DNA from: Gammaproteobacteria bacterium | Lineage (GTDB): Bacteria; Pseudomonadota; Gammaproteobacteria; UBA1113 | Assembly (NCBI GenBank): GCA_019752835.1 | Contig: JAIELR010000031.1 | Span: 1-5,378, forward strand | DNA: 5,378 nucleotides | Direction: 5' to 3' | Part shown: positions 1 through 5,378 of the stretch, piece by piece | Layout: every line of letters begins with the position of its first letter | Numbering within the stretch: the first letter of the stretch is position 1 | Position numbers and translations under genes: made by a program | Notes under the pieces: generated by a model | The model's database searches: none | What the model saw: only the letters and a program-made list of their open reading frames with translations | What the model was told of the DNA's origin: nothing

Positions 1-1
1 T

Positions 2-1519
2 TTGAATGAATTAAATCAACGCTCTGCGTTACCTGAAAAAGCCCTTGCCCTTATTCAAGCGAATGAAACAAAATATCCCGCTAAAAGCCGCGTTGATTAT
101 GAGCGAATTCGTGAGCTATTAAATGGACAGCCCGAGCAAATTGCTTCTGCTTATTTGGGTGAGCCCACGAGCAAAAATAGCCGTGAATGGCGATATGGCT
201 CGCTCAAGGAGTGCGTTGTTACGTTGAGGGGCAGCCATGCAGGGAAATGGTATAACCATATGCATGGCGTGGGCGGTGATATGCTAAAGCTCATATCACA
301 TACCACGGGTATTGCATACGGCAAATCGCTGGTGGAAGAGGCCTCGCGTTTTCTGGGAGGATATATTCCACAGAAAACAGCCATCGATTTTAGGATCCAA
401 AAAAAGGATCCTAAAAATGACGGCTTAAAAGAGGAGCAAAATGCGGAGCTCAAAAAACGCCTCTCGGCGGTGAGTGCGATTGTTAAATCCACCGTACCCA
501 TCGAAGGCACGTTGGCTGAGCGGTATTTACGGGAGCATCGGGGTATTGATGGTGATTTGAGTTCGAGCAATCTACGGTATCATCCAGCGCTTAAAAACTG
601 GATGACGCGCACGGTGCATCCGGCACTGGTCGCGACGGCTAGAAATGCGCAAGGCGAGATTGTGGGGCTACAAGCGACCTTCTTAGATCCAACGACAGCA
701 AAAAAAGCCGATTTAAAGCAAAACACCAAATTATCACGAGGGCTCACCAGTGAGGGGGCGCTCATCCATCAGGGCAAATCGGATGGGGTGATGGCCTATG
801 CCGAGGGGCTCGAAACTGCCTTGAGCGTTGCACAGGGGCATCCTGATTGGAATGTCCACTTGACCTTTGGCGTTACGAATTTTGCCAAAGTGCCGCTCAA
901 AGCTGAATCTCAATCGGTGGTATTGTGTGCTGATAATGATGGTGTAGATTCAGGCACCGCAAAAACCTTGGAAAAAACTGCACAAAAACTCGCGGCTAAG
1001 GGCAAGGAGGTATATGTTGCCTTGCCAACCAAGCCAAATAGCATTCATAAATATGATTTTAATGATTTGCTTAAACATGACGGGAAAGAGGCGGTTAAAG
1101 ACGCATTAGACAATCGCACACTGTATAAACAGGCTGTGACACCAAAGACACTCAAAGCCCAGTTAGCGCCTTATGTATCACGCTTAAGCGAGCATGACGC
1201 TATAGATCGTAAGAACGAAAAAGTAACGCCTGGCGAATTTTCATTCCCTGATAAAACTTATTGGACAAGTGACGTTGTTAAAAAGGAAATTTTGGCTTTG
1301 GAAAATGAGAAACATCCTGCGGTAAAAAGCTTATTACGACTTTATGCGCTTGGCGAGCGAAAAGATTTCTCACCTTTAGTGGTCAAAAGCTTAAACGAAG
1401 CCCTAAGCAAATGGGATGAGCATCCTAAATTGAAGAGTAAACTGGCAGAAAGGGCGAGCATTCTTCTTTCAACATCACTAAACATAGCTAAGGGGCATGA
1501 GCAAGATATATCACATTGA
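2..1519 (+). CDS. TOPRIM-domain plasmid primase or C-terminal part of a TraI-type relaxase (5' end uncertain)
   Basis: The product probably makes RNA primers on transferred single-stranded plasmid or ICE DNA. Residues about 34-120 form a DUF7146/CHC2-like primase entry domain: a start resembling RELLNGQPEQIA, a conserved WRYG, then GKWYNHMHGVGGDMLKLI, matching the family pattern of W-aromatic followed by G-x-GGD. The linker at 121-160 is charged. Residues 165-200 carry the usual GTLAERYLREHRGI and LRYHPAL blocks. The TOPRIM core covers about 261-360, with the acidic Glu at 268 (AEGLETAL), the metal-binding pair Asp311/Asp313 (CADNDG) and the later KYDFNDLL block. The last 130 residues are helical and unassigned. 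The first codon in the window is TTG at position 2 with no visible ribosome site, and the first in-frame ATG lies inside the domain. The frame may therefore continue upstream as part of a longer relaxase-helicase. The TGA at 1517-1519 is a clean end. The gene is richer in G+C than the genes to its right. Family is confident; whether it is standalone is not. Confidence 0.85.
   Translation: MNELNQRSALPEKALALIQANETKYPAKSRVDYERIRELLNGQPEQIASAYLGEPTSKNSREWRYGSLKECVVTLRGSHAGKWYNHMHGVGGDMLKLISHTTGIAYGKSLVEEASRFLGGYIPQKTAIDFRIQKKDPKNDGLKEEQNAELKKRLSAVSAIVKSTVPIEGTLAERYLREHRGIDGDLSSSNLRYHPALKNWMTRTVHPALVATARNAQGEIVGLQATFLDPTTAKKADLKQNTKLSRGLTSEGALIHQGKSDGVMAYAEGLETALSVAQGHPDWNVHLTFGVTNFAKVPLKAESQSVVLCADNDGVDSGTAKTLEKTAQKLAAKGKEVYVALPTKPNSIHKYDFNDLLKHDGKEAVKDALDNRTLYKQAVTPKTLKAQLAPYVSRLSEHDAIDRKNEKVTPGEFSFPDKTYWTSDVVKKEILALENEKHPAVKSLLRLYALGERKDFSPLVVKSLNEALSKWDEHPKLKSKLAERASILLSTSLNIAKGHEQDISH
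388..416. repeat. Perfect 11-bp inverted repeat with A7 loop inside the primase gene
   Basis: TTTTAGGATCC at 388-398 and GGATCCTAAAA at 406-416 are exact reverse complements around a loop of seven A. The repeat lies in the low-complexity linker (DFRIQKKDPKND) between the N-terminal domain and the TOPRIM part, so it does not break a conserved motif. Its function is unknown. It may be only a tolerated linker sequence. Confidence 0.7.
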
Positions 1520-1587
1520 TTTCTGTTTAAACTCGATCTTCAAGTTTTTATAAGGACAAGCCGCTGTTGTTGTTGGCGAGCGGTTAA

Positions 1588-1767
1588 TTATTGAAAAGCC
1601 TCATCAAAAGACATGTCCGCATGACGCATGTGTTTAATGGACGAACGCAATTGGAACAAATCTGAAATTTTATCGGCATACTGTTCAAACATCTTTTTTG
1701 GATTGTCACTGGAGACAGTTTCCTCTTGGATATGAAGAAAGTAACGGCAGAAATCCAATATGATCTA
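1588..1767 (-). pseudogene. Possible antisense gene remnant, 3' end, interrupted by a TAG
   Basis: Reading the minus strand from about 1812 down to a TAA at 1588-1590 gives a protein-like string that starts near FGPNPSKKLSNVRRY, meets a TAG at 1765-1767, then continues without a stop for about 58 codons to end in MSFDEAFQ. Phe, Tyr, Asp and Lys are distributed as in a soluble helical protein. I do not recognise the family. There is no credible start after the TAG, so it would be a remnant. The alternative is that the plus strand is the true coding strand: the phase-matched plus frame also looks protein-like here (around SFLLDMKKVTAEIQYDLIAPD) but holds a TGA near 1663 and a TGA-TAA at 1783-1788. 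Purine bias at codon position 1 mildly favours plus. This is a low-confidence call. Confidence 0.3.
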
Positions 1768-1788
1768 ATAGCGCCGGACATTTGATAA

Positions 1789-2237
1789 CTTTTTACTAGG
1801 ATTGGGGCCAAACCTCAATATGTAACTGGGCCATTTTTGCACAATGATGGCTATCCTATACAGGCCACTACCTACCAGCTTGATATGCTCATCATAATTT
1901 GTAGAGACTTTGTAGCATGCACACAAGATTTTTTAAATAACATAAAAGGTCATTATCTCGGTGATGAGAAAGCTACAATATTAAATTCCGTGACAATTAT
2001 GAAAGCCTTAGGGCCGTTTTGTTTACAAGAAAAAATTCTAGAACATTTAAGTTTGGGCTATTTGGGACGATGTTAGATAATAGAAAAGCTATTTATGAAA
2101 ATTTATATTTATATAAAGATGATTTTGCTTCGTTGTGGGGGATACCGTCCGAGTATGCCCCGAATATCGAACTTGAATTACCTGAAGCTCATGAGGCTCA
2201 CGCCGCTGCGCCAAACGCAGGCTGTTTCATATCATGA
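1789..2237 (+). pseudogene. Frameshifted gene remnant of unknown function with a C-terminal CaaX-like motif
   Basis: Two overlapping plus frames read as one protein. The first is open from 1789 (after TGA-TAA) to a TAG at 2074-2076. Its candidate starts are TTG at 1837 and ATG at 1885, neither with a good ribosome site. The second runs through 2019-2237 and holds the continuation from about TMLDNRKAIYENLYLYKDDF to the end. The join requires one shift into the -1 frame somewhere between about 2030 and 2070; a run of six A at 2030-2035 is a natural place. In 1789-1938, G+C at codon position 1 exceeds position 3, as expected for plus-strand coding in an AT-rich genome. The C-terminal part is acidic (ELELPEAHEAHAAAP) and ends NAGCFIS, which fits Cys-aliphatic-aliphatic-X. 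The N-terminal part is probably lost. No family was recognised. It may be a dead effector-like gene; decay is more likely than programmed frameshifting. Confidence 0.45.
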
Positions 2238-2282
2238 TAAATTTAAATTAAAGCAAGGCTCAACGAGGGAAGTGTAATATAA

Positions 2283-2518
2283 CTAGTTTTATGCTGCTGC
2301 ATTTAAGAAGACACCGTCAAGTTGTTTAGCCAAGGGGAAAAAATGTTCAAAATAAGCCTTTCATCCGACTTTTAGGCGCATTTCAGCTGAGAGGTCATTT
2401 GTTTTTCCTGCTGCTTCGTTGGTTGATGGGAATTTTTCGCTCGATTATTCAGGTCTTTATCCTGCCGATGCTCTGTGTGTGGTAATAGAGGTTCTTAGAG
2501 GAGCGAGCCGCAGTAATC
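2283..2518 (-). pseudogene. IS6-family (IS26/IS240-like) transposase remnant, C-terminal part
   Basis: On the minus strand, one frame read from about 2515 downward gives TEHRQDKDLNNRA, then KNSHQPTKQQEKQM, then NIFSPWLNNL and SSxMQQHKTSYI. This matches the C-terminal core of IS6-family DDE transposases, where EHRQ-x3-LNNRAENSHQPTR-x2-E-x2-M is followed by a block like RFLSIFSPI-NLF and RHLL. The catalytic Glu of the DDE triad in that family is the one in NNRAENSH; here that position reads Lys (NNRAKNSH). The frame holds TAA codons just before EPLLPHTEHRQ, after LKCA and after TVSS. The first two catalytic Asp and the N-terminal helix-turn-helix are absent. No terminal inverted repeat of the family was recognised, so both ends are approximate. 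The copy is dead. The left limit is set where similarity fades, although the frame stays open to a TAA at 2243-2245. Confidence 0.75.
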
Positions 2519-2520
2519 CG

Positions 2521-2634
2521 GCCTGCTTACTCGACGAACCCCTGATCCTTCATGCCATTATTAAAAAAACACCAAAAACGCCATTGAGAGAGTTGAAATT
2601 TGCTAAAGACCGAATGAAAGAGGTAAGATCATGA
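2521..2634 (+). pseudogene. HigB-type (Gp49/RelE-like) toxin, C-terminal fragment
   Basis: The last 37 codons before the TGA at 2632-2634 read ACLLDEPLILHAIIKKTPK and then TPLRELKFAKDRMKEV. This is the C-terminal signature of HigB/Gp49-like ribosome-dependent mRNA interferases, whose usual form is LLHGFIKKTQKTP-x2-EI-x-A-x2-RMKE. Full toxins are about 100-120 residues; the first two thirds (substrate-binding loops and early strands) are missing. A frame open from a TTG at 2419 would fuse this tail to about 34 codons that are only the antisense of the IS6 remnant, so that N-terminus is not native. The stop overlaps the antitoxin start as ATGA, the tight coupling expected of a toxin-first higBA operon. 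The fragment is almost certainly inactive. Confidence 0.8.
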
Positions 2635-2936
2635 AACCAAAACGAATTTCCCACAAGGATTTTAAGAAAGAACTTTTACAAGATTCTGAAGTGCAAAAAA
2701 AATATCAGGATTTGGCAGAAGAGTATCAACTAATTGATGAAATGTTACGCGCAAGAAAAAGGGTTGGATTTTCACAAGTAGCAGTGGCTGAAAAAATGCA
2801 TACTACAGCATCGGTAATTTCTAGGCTAGAGTCATTAGGTACGTCGACTCGACCTTCCCTTTCATTTAGCACGTTAAAGAAGTACGCTCATGCATTAGGG
2901 TGTAAATTGTCAATTAAGCTTGTTCCTGTTCGATAA
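2631..2936 (+). CDS. higA: HigA-type XRE-family antitoxin (partner toxin truncated)
   Basis: A 101-residue DNA-binding protein. The N-terminal 35 residues are charged and helical (HKDFKKELLQDSEVQKKYQDL). An XRE helix-turn-helix spans about 36-90: SQVAVAEKM at 48-56 is the first helix of the motif, TTASVISRLES at 58-68 the recognition helix, and FSTLKKYAHALGCKLSIKL closes the domain. HigA proteins bind their cognate HigB and repress their own operon by binding the promoter. Here the start codon overlaps the toxin stop (ATGA) and an AGAGG-like ribosome site lies just upstream, so translation was coupled to the toxin. All residues expected of the fold are present and the frame is intact, so this is an orphan antitoxin. 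With the native operon promoter probably lost with the toxin 5' end, expression may depend on read-through or a new promoter. It could neutralise a related HigB elsewhere or act as a plain regulator of the gene 30 bases downstream. Confidence 0.88.
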   Translation: MKPKRISHKDFKKELLQDSEVQKKYQDLAEEYQLIDEMLRARKRVGFSQVAVAEKMHTTASVISRLESLGTSTRPSLSFSTLKKYAHALGCKLSIKLVPVR

Positions 2937-2957
2937 GCAAATATTAATAGGTAAGAC

Positions 2958-2963
2958 AGGGGC
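2958..2963 (+). promoter_or_regulatory. Ribosome binding site of the metal-binding protein gene
   Basis: AGGGGC ends three bases before the ATG at 2967, with AGACAGG just before it. This purine-rich block supports the chosen start of the 316-residue protein. Confidence 0.5.
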
Positions 2964-2966
2964 AGT

Positions 2967-3917
2967 ATGAAAGCGAAACAAAGTATATCTGATGTAAAAC
3001 CTGATGCTATTGAAAAACTAATATATAAGGTTGATTGCTTAGAATATCAGGGCAAACAATGCTATTATCGCTCATGCTCAAATAGTCCCATTATGTCACA
3101 TACAATACCGAGGAATTACCTTTATAAACTAGATAGTGATTTAAAAAATGTCTTAACGTTTGAGTCAGCAATGTCAGCCATCGCCAAGAAGCAAATGCCA
3201 GTGATCATGAAACAAGTTAATCAGGGTAAATTTTCCAGCTTTCGGGGTTTTTGTCAAGAGCATGACTGCAGCCTGTTTAAAGTAATAGATAATTATGATG
3301 GAGAAGTAACTCAAGAAAAAATAGCTCTCGTTCATTACAGAAATATTTGTTATGGAGTTAACCATATACAAACTCAGAAATTACGACTTTCTCATGTTTC
3401 TATGCAACAATTTGTAGAAACGCAACCAGCACCAGAAGAAATTCATAAACTAGTAAAAAAAATACAAAATGGAGGCTTAGTTAACCGTTTGAATTACTGC
3501 CTAAATGAGCATCTAAAACGGAAAAAAAAACTTGAGCACATTATTCAAACTCATAGTTTTGATGAAATCGAATATCGGGTGCTTTATGGCAGCAGGGATG
3601 ATCCCATATTTAGTGGTAGGTCAGCATATTTATTACATAAAAATCACGGTTTGTTTAAATCACCTGGTTACAGTCATATGCCATGGATCACATATATGAC
3701 ATTACTAACAAAACAAACCAATGATTTAGTATTTTGTTGGCTAAAGGGTGATGAGTTTTACGCTAAAAATCTTAATAATTTATTAAAAAAAGAAGAATAT
3801 AAAAAAACCATCGGAGGATTAGCTTATGCTTGCAGTGATGCATTTGCTGTTAAGAGAGAGACTTATGAGAAAAACTCTTCTTTAATAGCAGCTCTTAATA
3901 ATTTTAGGGTTTATTGA
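2967..3917 (+). CDS. Uncharacterised protein with a Cys/His metal-binding (HNH-like) N-terminal region
   Basis: A 316-residue soluble protein with no signal peptide or membrane segment. The N-terminal third carries a probable zinc site: Cys32-x4-Cys37, then Ser44-His45 in MSHTIPRNYL, and after a helical spacer GFCQEHDCSLF with Cys96 and His99, followed by VID. The same arrangement (C-x(2-4)-C, SHxI-x2-x-L, GFC-x2-HD-x2-LF) occurs in a widespread group of uncharacterised bacterial proteins, and the first part recalls treble-clef HNH nucleases. I see no clear second catalytic His, so nuclease activity is only a guess. Residues 150-316 are mostly helical and basic, with HLKRKKKLEH near 182-191 and Asp/Glu-rich turns; no family was recognised there. 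The gene starts 30 bases after the orphan antitoxin on the same strand and probably shares its transcript. Base composition is AT-rich, unlike the primase. It appears full length, with a normal TGA. An anti-phage or stress role is inference from context only. Confidence 0.75.
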   Translation: MKAKQSISDVKPDAIEKLIYKVDCLEYQGKQCYYRSCSNSPIMSHTIPRNYLYKLDSDLKNVLTFESAMSAIAKKQMPVIMKQVNQGKFSSFRGFCQEHDCSLFKVIDNYDGEVTQEKIALVHYRNICYGVNHIQTQKLRLSHVSMQQFVETQPAPEEIHKLVKKIQNGGLVNRLNYCLNEHLKRKKKLEHIIQTHSFDEIEYRVLYGSRDDPIFSGRSAYLLHKNHGLFKSPGYSHMPWITYMTLLTKQTNDLVFCWLKGDEFYAKNLNNLLKKEEYKKTIGGLAYACSDAFAVKRETYEKNSSLIAALNNFRVY

Positions 3918-3928
3918 GGGATAAGTAA

Positions 3929-3949
3929 CCGTGTTTCGTAGAGATACGG
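3929..3949. other. Short hairpin downstream of the metal-binding protein gene
   Basis: CCGTGTTTC (3929-3937) and GAGATACGG (3941-3949) pair over nine positions, two of them G-U, around a GTA loop. No T-tract follows on the plus strand, so it is a poor intrinsic terminator. It could be a transcript 3' end stabiliser for the gene ending at 3917, or chance. The remaining bases up to 4014 hold only a 21-codon GTG frame (3931-3996) that I do not call. Confidence 0.35.
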
Positions 3950-4014
3950 CCACCGTTGAAGCCATTACAGTCAATAGAAAGAAAAATACTAAATAATTAG
4001 TAACATATTGGGCT

Positions 4015-4649
4015 TCAGACCCCTACATAATCAGCTTTTTTCTCTATAATTTTTGCTGCAATCTCTTTTTGGCAGTTCAATGCATCTACGGTAACAATGG
4101 CGCCTTCTAAAACCAGGCACTCTAATAATTTCGGTACCGCTGTAATTTCATTTGATTTATCTTCAATTTTTAGTTGTCCTAATACTAATTCATTTGCCGC
4201 TGAAAAAGCGCTTACCATATGAATGGCTGATTTTGACGATGCTTTATCAAATGATTTCCTTAATGCATTACCGTCTATTGCCACAATATCGCCTTGGGTA
4301 TACTCCGATAACGCAGCTACCCAACTCATAAAACATTCTCCAAACTGCTCCGGATTTAAGTTCGAAAATAAATCACCAAATGTATCATGAGATGGTGTAA
4401 AGCCCTCATTTTCAAGCCGTAGAAATGTTTTAAACCACGATTCTTTCGCTAAATCAAAATCTTCAATTTGCGTCCGATGTTGCGCTCCACATATAATTGC
4501 ATATATGGGCACTTTTTGTCCTTAATCGTGATTTTAAGGACGCTATCTTAGCTAACTCAATGATGTTTGACTAATTTATAATCCGATAAACCTGTTATCC
4601 CGTCAATTGCCCCTAGCTTTTTTAACTCCATTACGTTACTTTTATCCAC
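4015..4649 (-). pseudogene. ISAs1-family transposase, truncated and frameshifted
   Basis: The minus strand encodes the front half of an ISAs1-family (H-repeat-like) DDE transposase. Part one starts at a GTG (4649) or an ATG nine codons in near 4622 and reads MELKKLGAIDGITGLSDYK until a TGA at 4557-4559. The same frame resumes as KITIKDKKC. A frameshift then leads to the long piece from 4512 to 4015 (165 codons from a GTG), with IICGAQHRTQIEDFDLAKESW (the DDE_Tnp_1-associated domain), then VAIDGNALRKSFDKASSKSA, HMVSAFSAAN, LGQLKIEDKSNEITAVP and VTVDALNCQKEIA. These hold the first two catalytic Asp (residues 80 and 143 of that piece). Family members usually have about 370 residues, and after ADYV one expects LAVKGNQ; here the similarity stops at about 4018 and a TGA follows. 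The half with the catalytic Glu is missing. The element cannot encode an active enzyme. Confidence 0.9.
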
Positions 4650-4698
4650 GTGGTGTACTCCTATTCCGATTGTTTAGTCCACAATCAGGATACACCAC
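4650..4698. repeat. Imperfect inverted repeat upstream of the ISAs1 remnant
   Basis: GTGGTGTA...CCGATTGT (4650-4673) pairs with ACAATCAGGATACACCAC (4681-4698) around a seven-base loop. The outer eight bases (GTGGTGTA/TACACCAC) and the inner GATTGT/ACAATC match exactly; the left arm has about six extra bases. It begins one base upstream of the transposase GTG. It may be an IS end with flanking sequence, an operator for the divergent genes, or a transcript hairpin. No target duplication was found. Confidence 0.5.
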
Positions 4699-4767
4699 CT
4701 AATGATTCCTTTCACCCCGCACACAACTTTCGATTATAGCTCGACAAAAAGACCCTGAAACCAACTT

Positions 4768-4772
4768 AAGGA
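4768..4772 (+). promoter_or_regulatory. Ribosome binding site deciding the start at 4779
   Basis: AAGGA lies six bases before ATG 4779. The nearer ATG at 4774 runs into a TGA after one more codon, so 4779 is the usable start. Confidence 0.6.
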
Positions 4773-4778
4773 AATGAA

Positions 4779-5378
4779 ATGATTCAATCGCTTGAAGATC
4801 AAAAAGACCAAATAAAAACTCTTCGTGAAAATGAAAAAGAGGAAACAATAGAACCAATAAGATTCATTATAAAAGAATATATAATCGAACTAGAAAAAAT
4901 TAAATCTGAAATCTCACCAGGAAATTACAGCGAGCTAATGGAGACAATTGGGGAACTATTGGTTCATTTAGCTGATTGTTATGACCATACTCGTGCCACA
5001 TTAAAAATTTTAGAGCCGGATTTCTTTGACGTTGAATCACTATTAGGACAACAGTTATCATATGTTATTGAGAAATATAGAAATCTTTTAAAATATATAT
5101 CTAAATCCCGCATTCAGCATTTGACTTTCTCAAGTCATATCCCTAACTCTTTCGGGTTTATAGATTATATACTTAATAATTCAGCATTACAAACATTGAC
5201 TATTGACGCAGAATATTTTGAGTCAGCCTTAATTGAAAGCCCTTTTTTCTACGATGCAGTTAACTCAGCCCCCCAACTTTTCCTTATTAGAGTTGGAGTA
5301 GGTGAGTGTCAGGAAGATGATGATATCCGTGATAGTTATAAGGAAATAAAAAAAGAATTTTTAAACAAATTTGATCCT
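4779..5378 (+). CDS. Uncharacterised protein with leucine-rich-repeat-like region (3' truncated by window)
   Basis: An open frame of exactly 200 codons runs from the ATG to the last base, so the 3' end lies outside the window. Residues 1-45 are rich in Glu and Lys and look like a coiled coil or long helix (SLEDQKDQIKTLRENEKEE). Residues 50-110 are helical (LMETIGELLVHLADCYDH, then LSYVIEKYRNLLKYI). From about 110, repeats of the type IQHLTFSSH and LQTLTIDAEYF, spaced about 28 residues and alternating with short helices (FIDYILNN, FFYDAV), resemble leucine-rich repeats of the long, ribonuclease-inhibitor-like kind; a third strand may be LFLIRVGVGE. No signal peptide, membrane segment or catalytic motif is visible. 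In Legionella-like bacteria such architectures occur among secreted effectors, but that assignment is inference and depends on the missing C-terminus. It stands alone on the plus strand, 81 bases past the hairpin at 4650-4698. No convincing promoter was found. Confidence 0.75.
   Translation, partial: MIQSLEDQKDQIKTLRENEKEETIEPIRFIIKEYIIELEKIKSEISPGNYSELMETIGELLVHLADCYDHTRATLKILEPDFFDVESLLGQQLSYVIEKYRNLLKYISKSRIQHLTFSSHIPNSFGFIDYILNNSALQTLTIDAEYFESALIESPFFYDAVNSAPQLFLIRVGVGECQEDDDIRDSYKEIKKEFLNKFDP

Noticed and set aside
151..570. Minus-strand open frame of 139 codons inside the primase gene
   Set aside because: It is fully antisense to the conserved primase domain, with no ribosome site and a composition (Ser, Pro, Leu, Cys rich) typical of a shadow frame.
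1561..1583. CCGCT...AGCGG stem as a terminator of the primase gene
   Set aside because: Only five base pairs with a thirteen-base loop and no T-tract, so not convincing.
2095..2277. 60-codon plus frame starting MKIYIYIKMILL
   Set aside because: It overlaps in another frame the more protein-like continuation that ends at 2237; it is a shadow.
2371..2487. Plus-strand hydrophobic frame reading like a membrane protein end (FFLLLRWLMGIFRSIIQVF)
   Set aside because: It is the antisense of the IS6 transposase motif region; the minus strand explains it better.
3174..3371. Minus-strand 65-codon frame
   Set aside because: Antisense of the metal-binding protein gene, with no support of its own.
3931..3996. 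21-codon GTG frame (VFRRDTATVEAITVNRKK)
   Set aside because: Too short, and overlaps the hairpin at 3929-3949; it reads like a gene tail but no upstream part was found.
4710..4737. TTTCAC - 16 - GATTAT as a promoter for the gene at 4779
   Set aside because: The -35 matches only two of six consensus bases; such a pair is expected by chance in AT-rich DNA.
1..5378. CRISPR array, tRNA or rRNA genes
   Set aside because: No regularly spaced repeats, cloverleaf-like sequence or ribosomal RNA motif was seen on either strand.

Overview
The window looks like an accessory region (plasmid, integrative element or genomic island) of an AT-rich gammaproteobacterium. A Legionella-like host is my best guess, but this rests on general sequence style and is not proven. 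The left gene is plainly richer in G+C than the right part, which suggests a mosaic.

Layout. (1) Positions 2-1519: a conjugation-type primase with a DUF7146-like N-terminal domain and a TOPRIM core. It is either a free plasmid primase or the C-terminal end of a large TraI/MobF relaxase, because its 5' end touches the window edge. (2) About 1588-2237: a decayed stretch holding a plus-strand gene remnant in two frames, whose tail ends in a CaaX-like Cys-Phe-Ile-Ser, and next to it an antisense reading broken by one TAG. (3) About 2283-2518: an unlabelled IS6-family (IS26/IS240-like) transposase remnant on the minus strand, with in-frame stops. It abuts the last 37 codons of a HigB-type (Gp49-like) toxin at 2521-2634. 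The rest of the toxin is gone. (4) 2631-2936: the intact HigA-type XRE antitoxin of that toxin, now without its partner. (5) 2967-3917: an intact protein of unknown function with a Cys/His metal-binding pattern (C-x4-C, Ser-His, GFC-x2-HD). It follows the antitoxin by 30 bases. (6) 4015-4649: a 5' fragment of an ISAs1-family transposase on the minus strand, frameshifted near its start and cut off after the second catalytic Asp. (7) 4650-4698: an imperfect hairpin between this remnant and the next gene. (8) 4779 to the window end: an open, 3'-truncated gene with a charged helical N-terminus and a leucine-rich-repeat-like C-terminal part.

How it fits together. The primase belongs to plasmid or ICE transfer. 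The rest reads as cargo rearranged by insertion sequences. The main event is loss of most of a HigB toxin beside an IS6 remnant, leaving a stranded antitoxin directly upstream of a possible defence- or nuclease-like zinc protein. Promoters could not be assigned with confidence.
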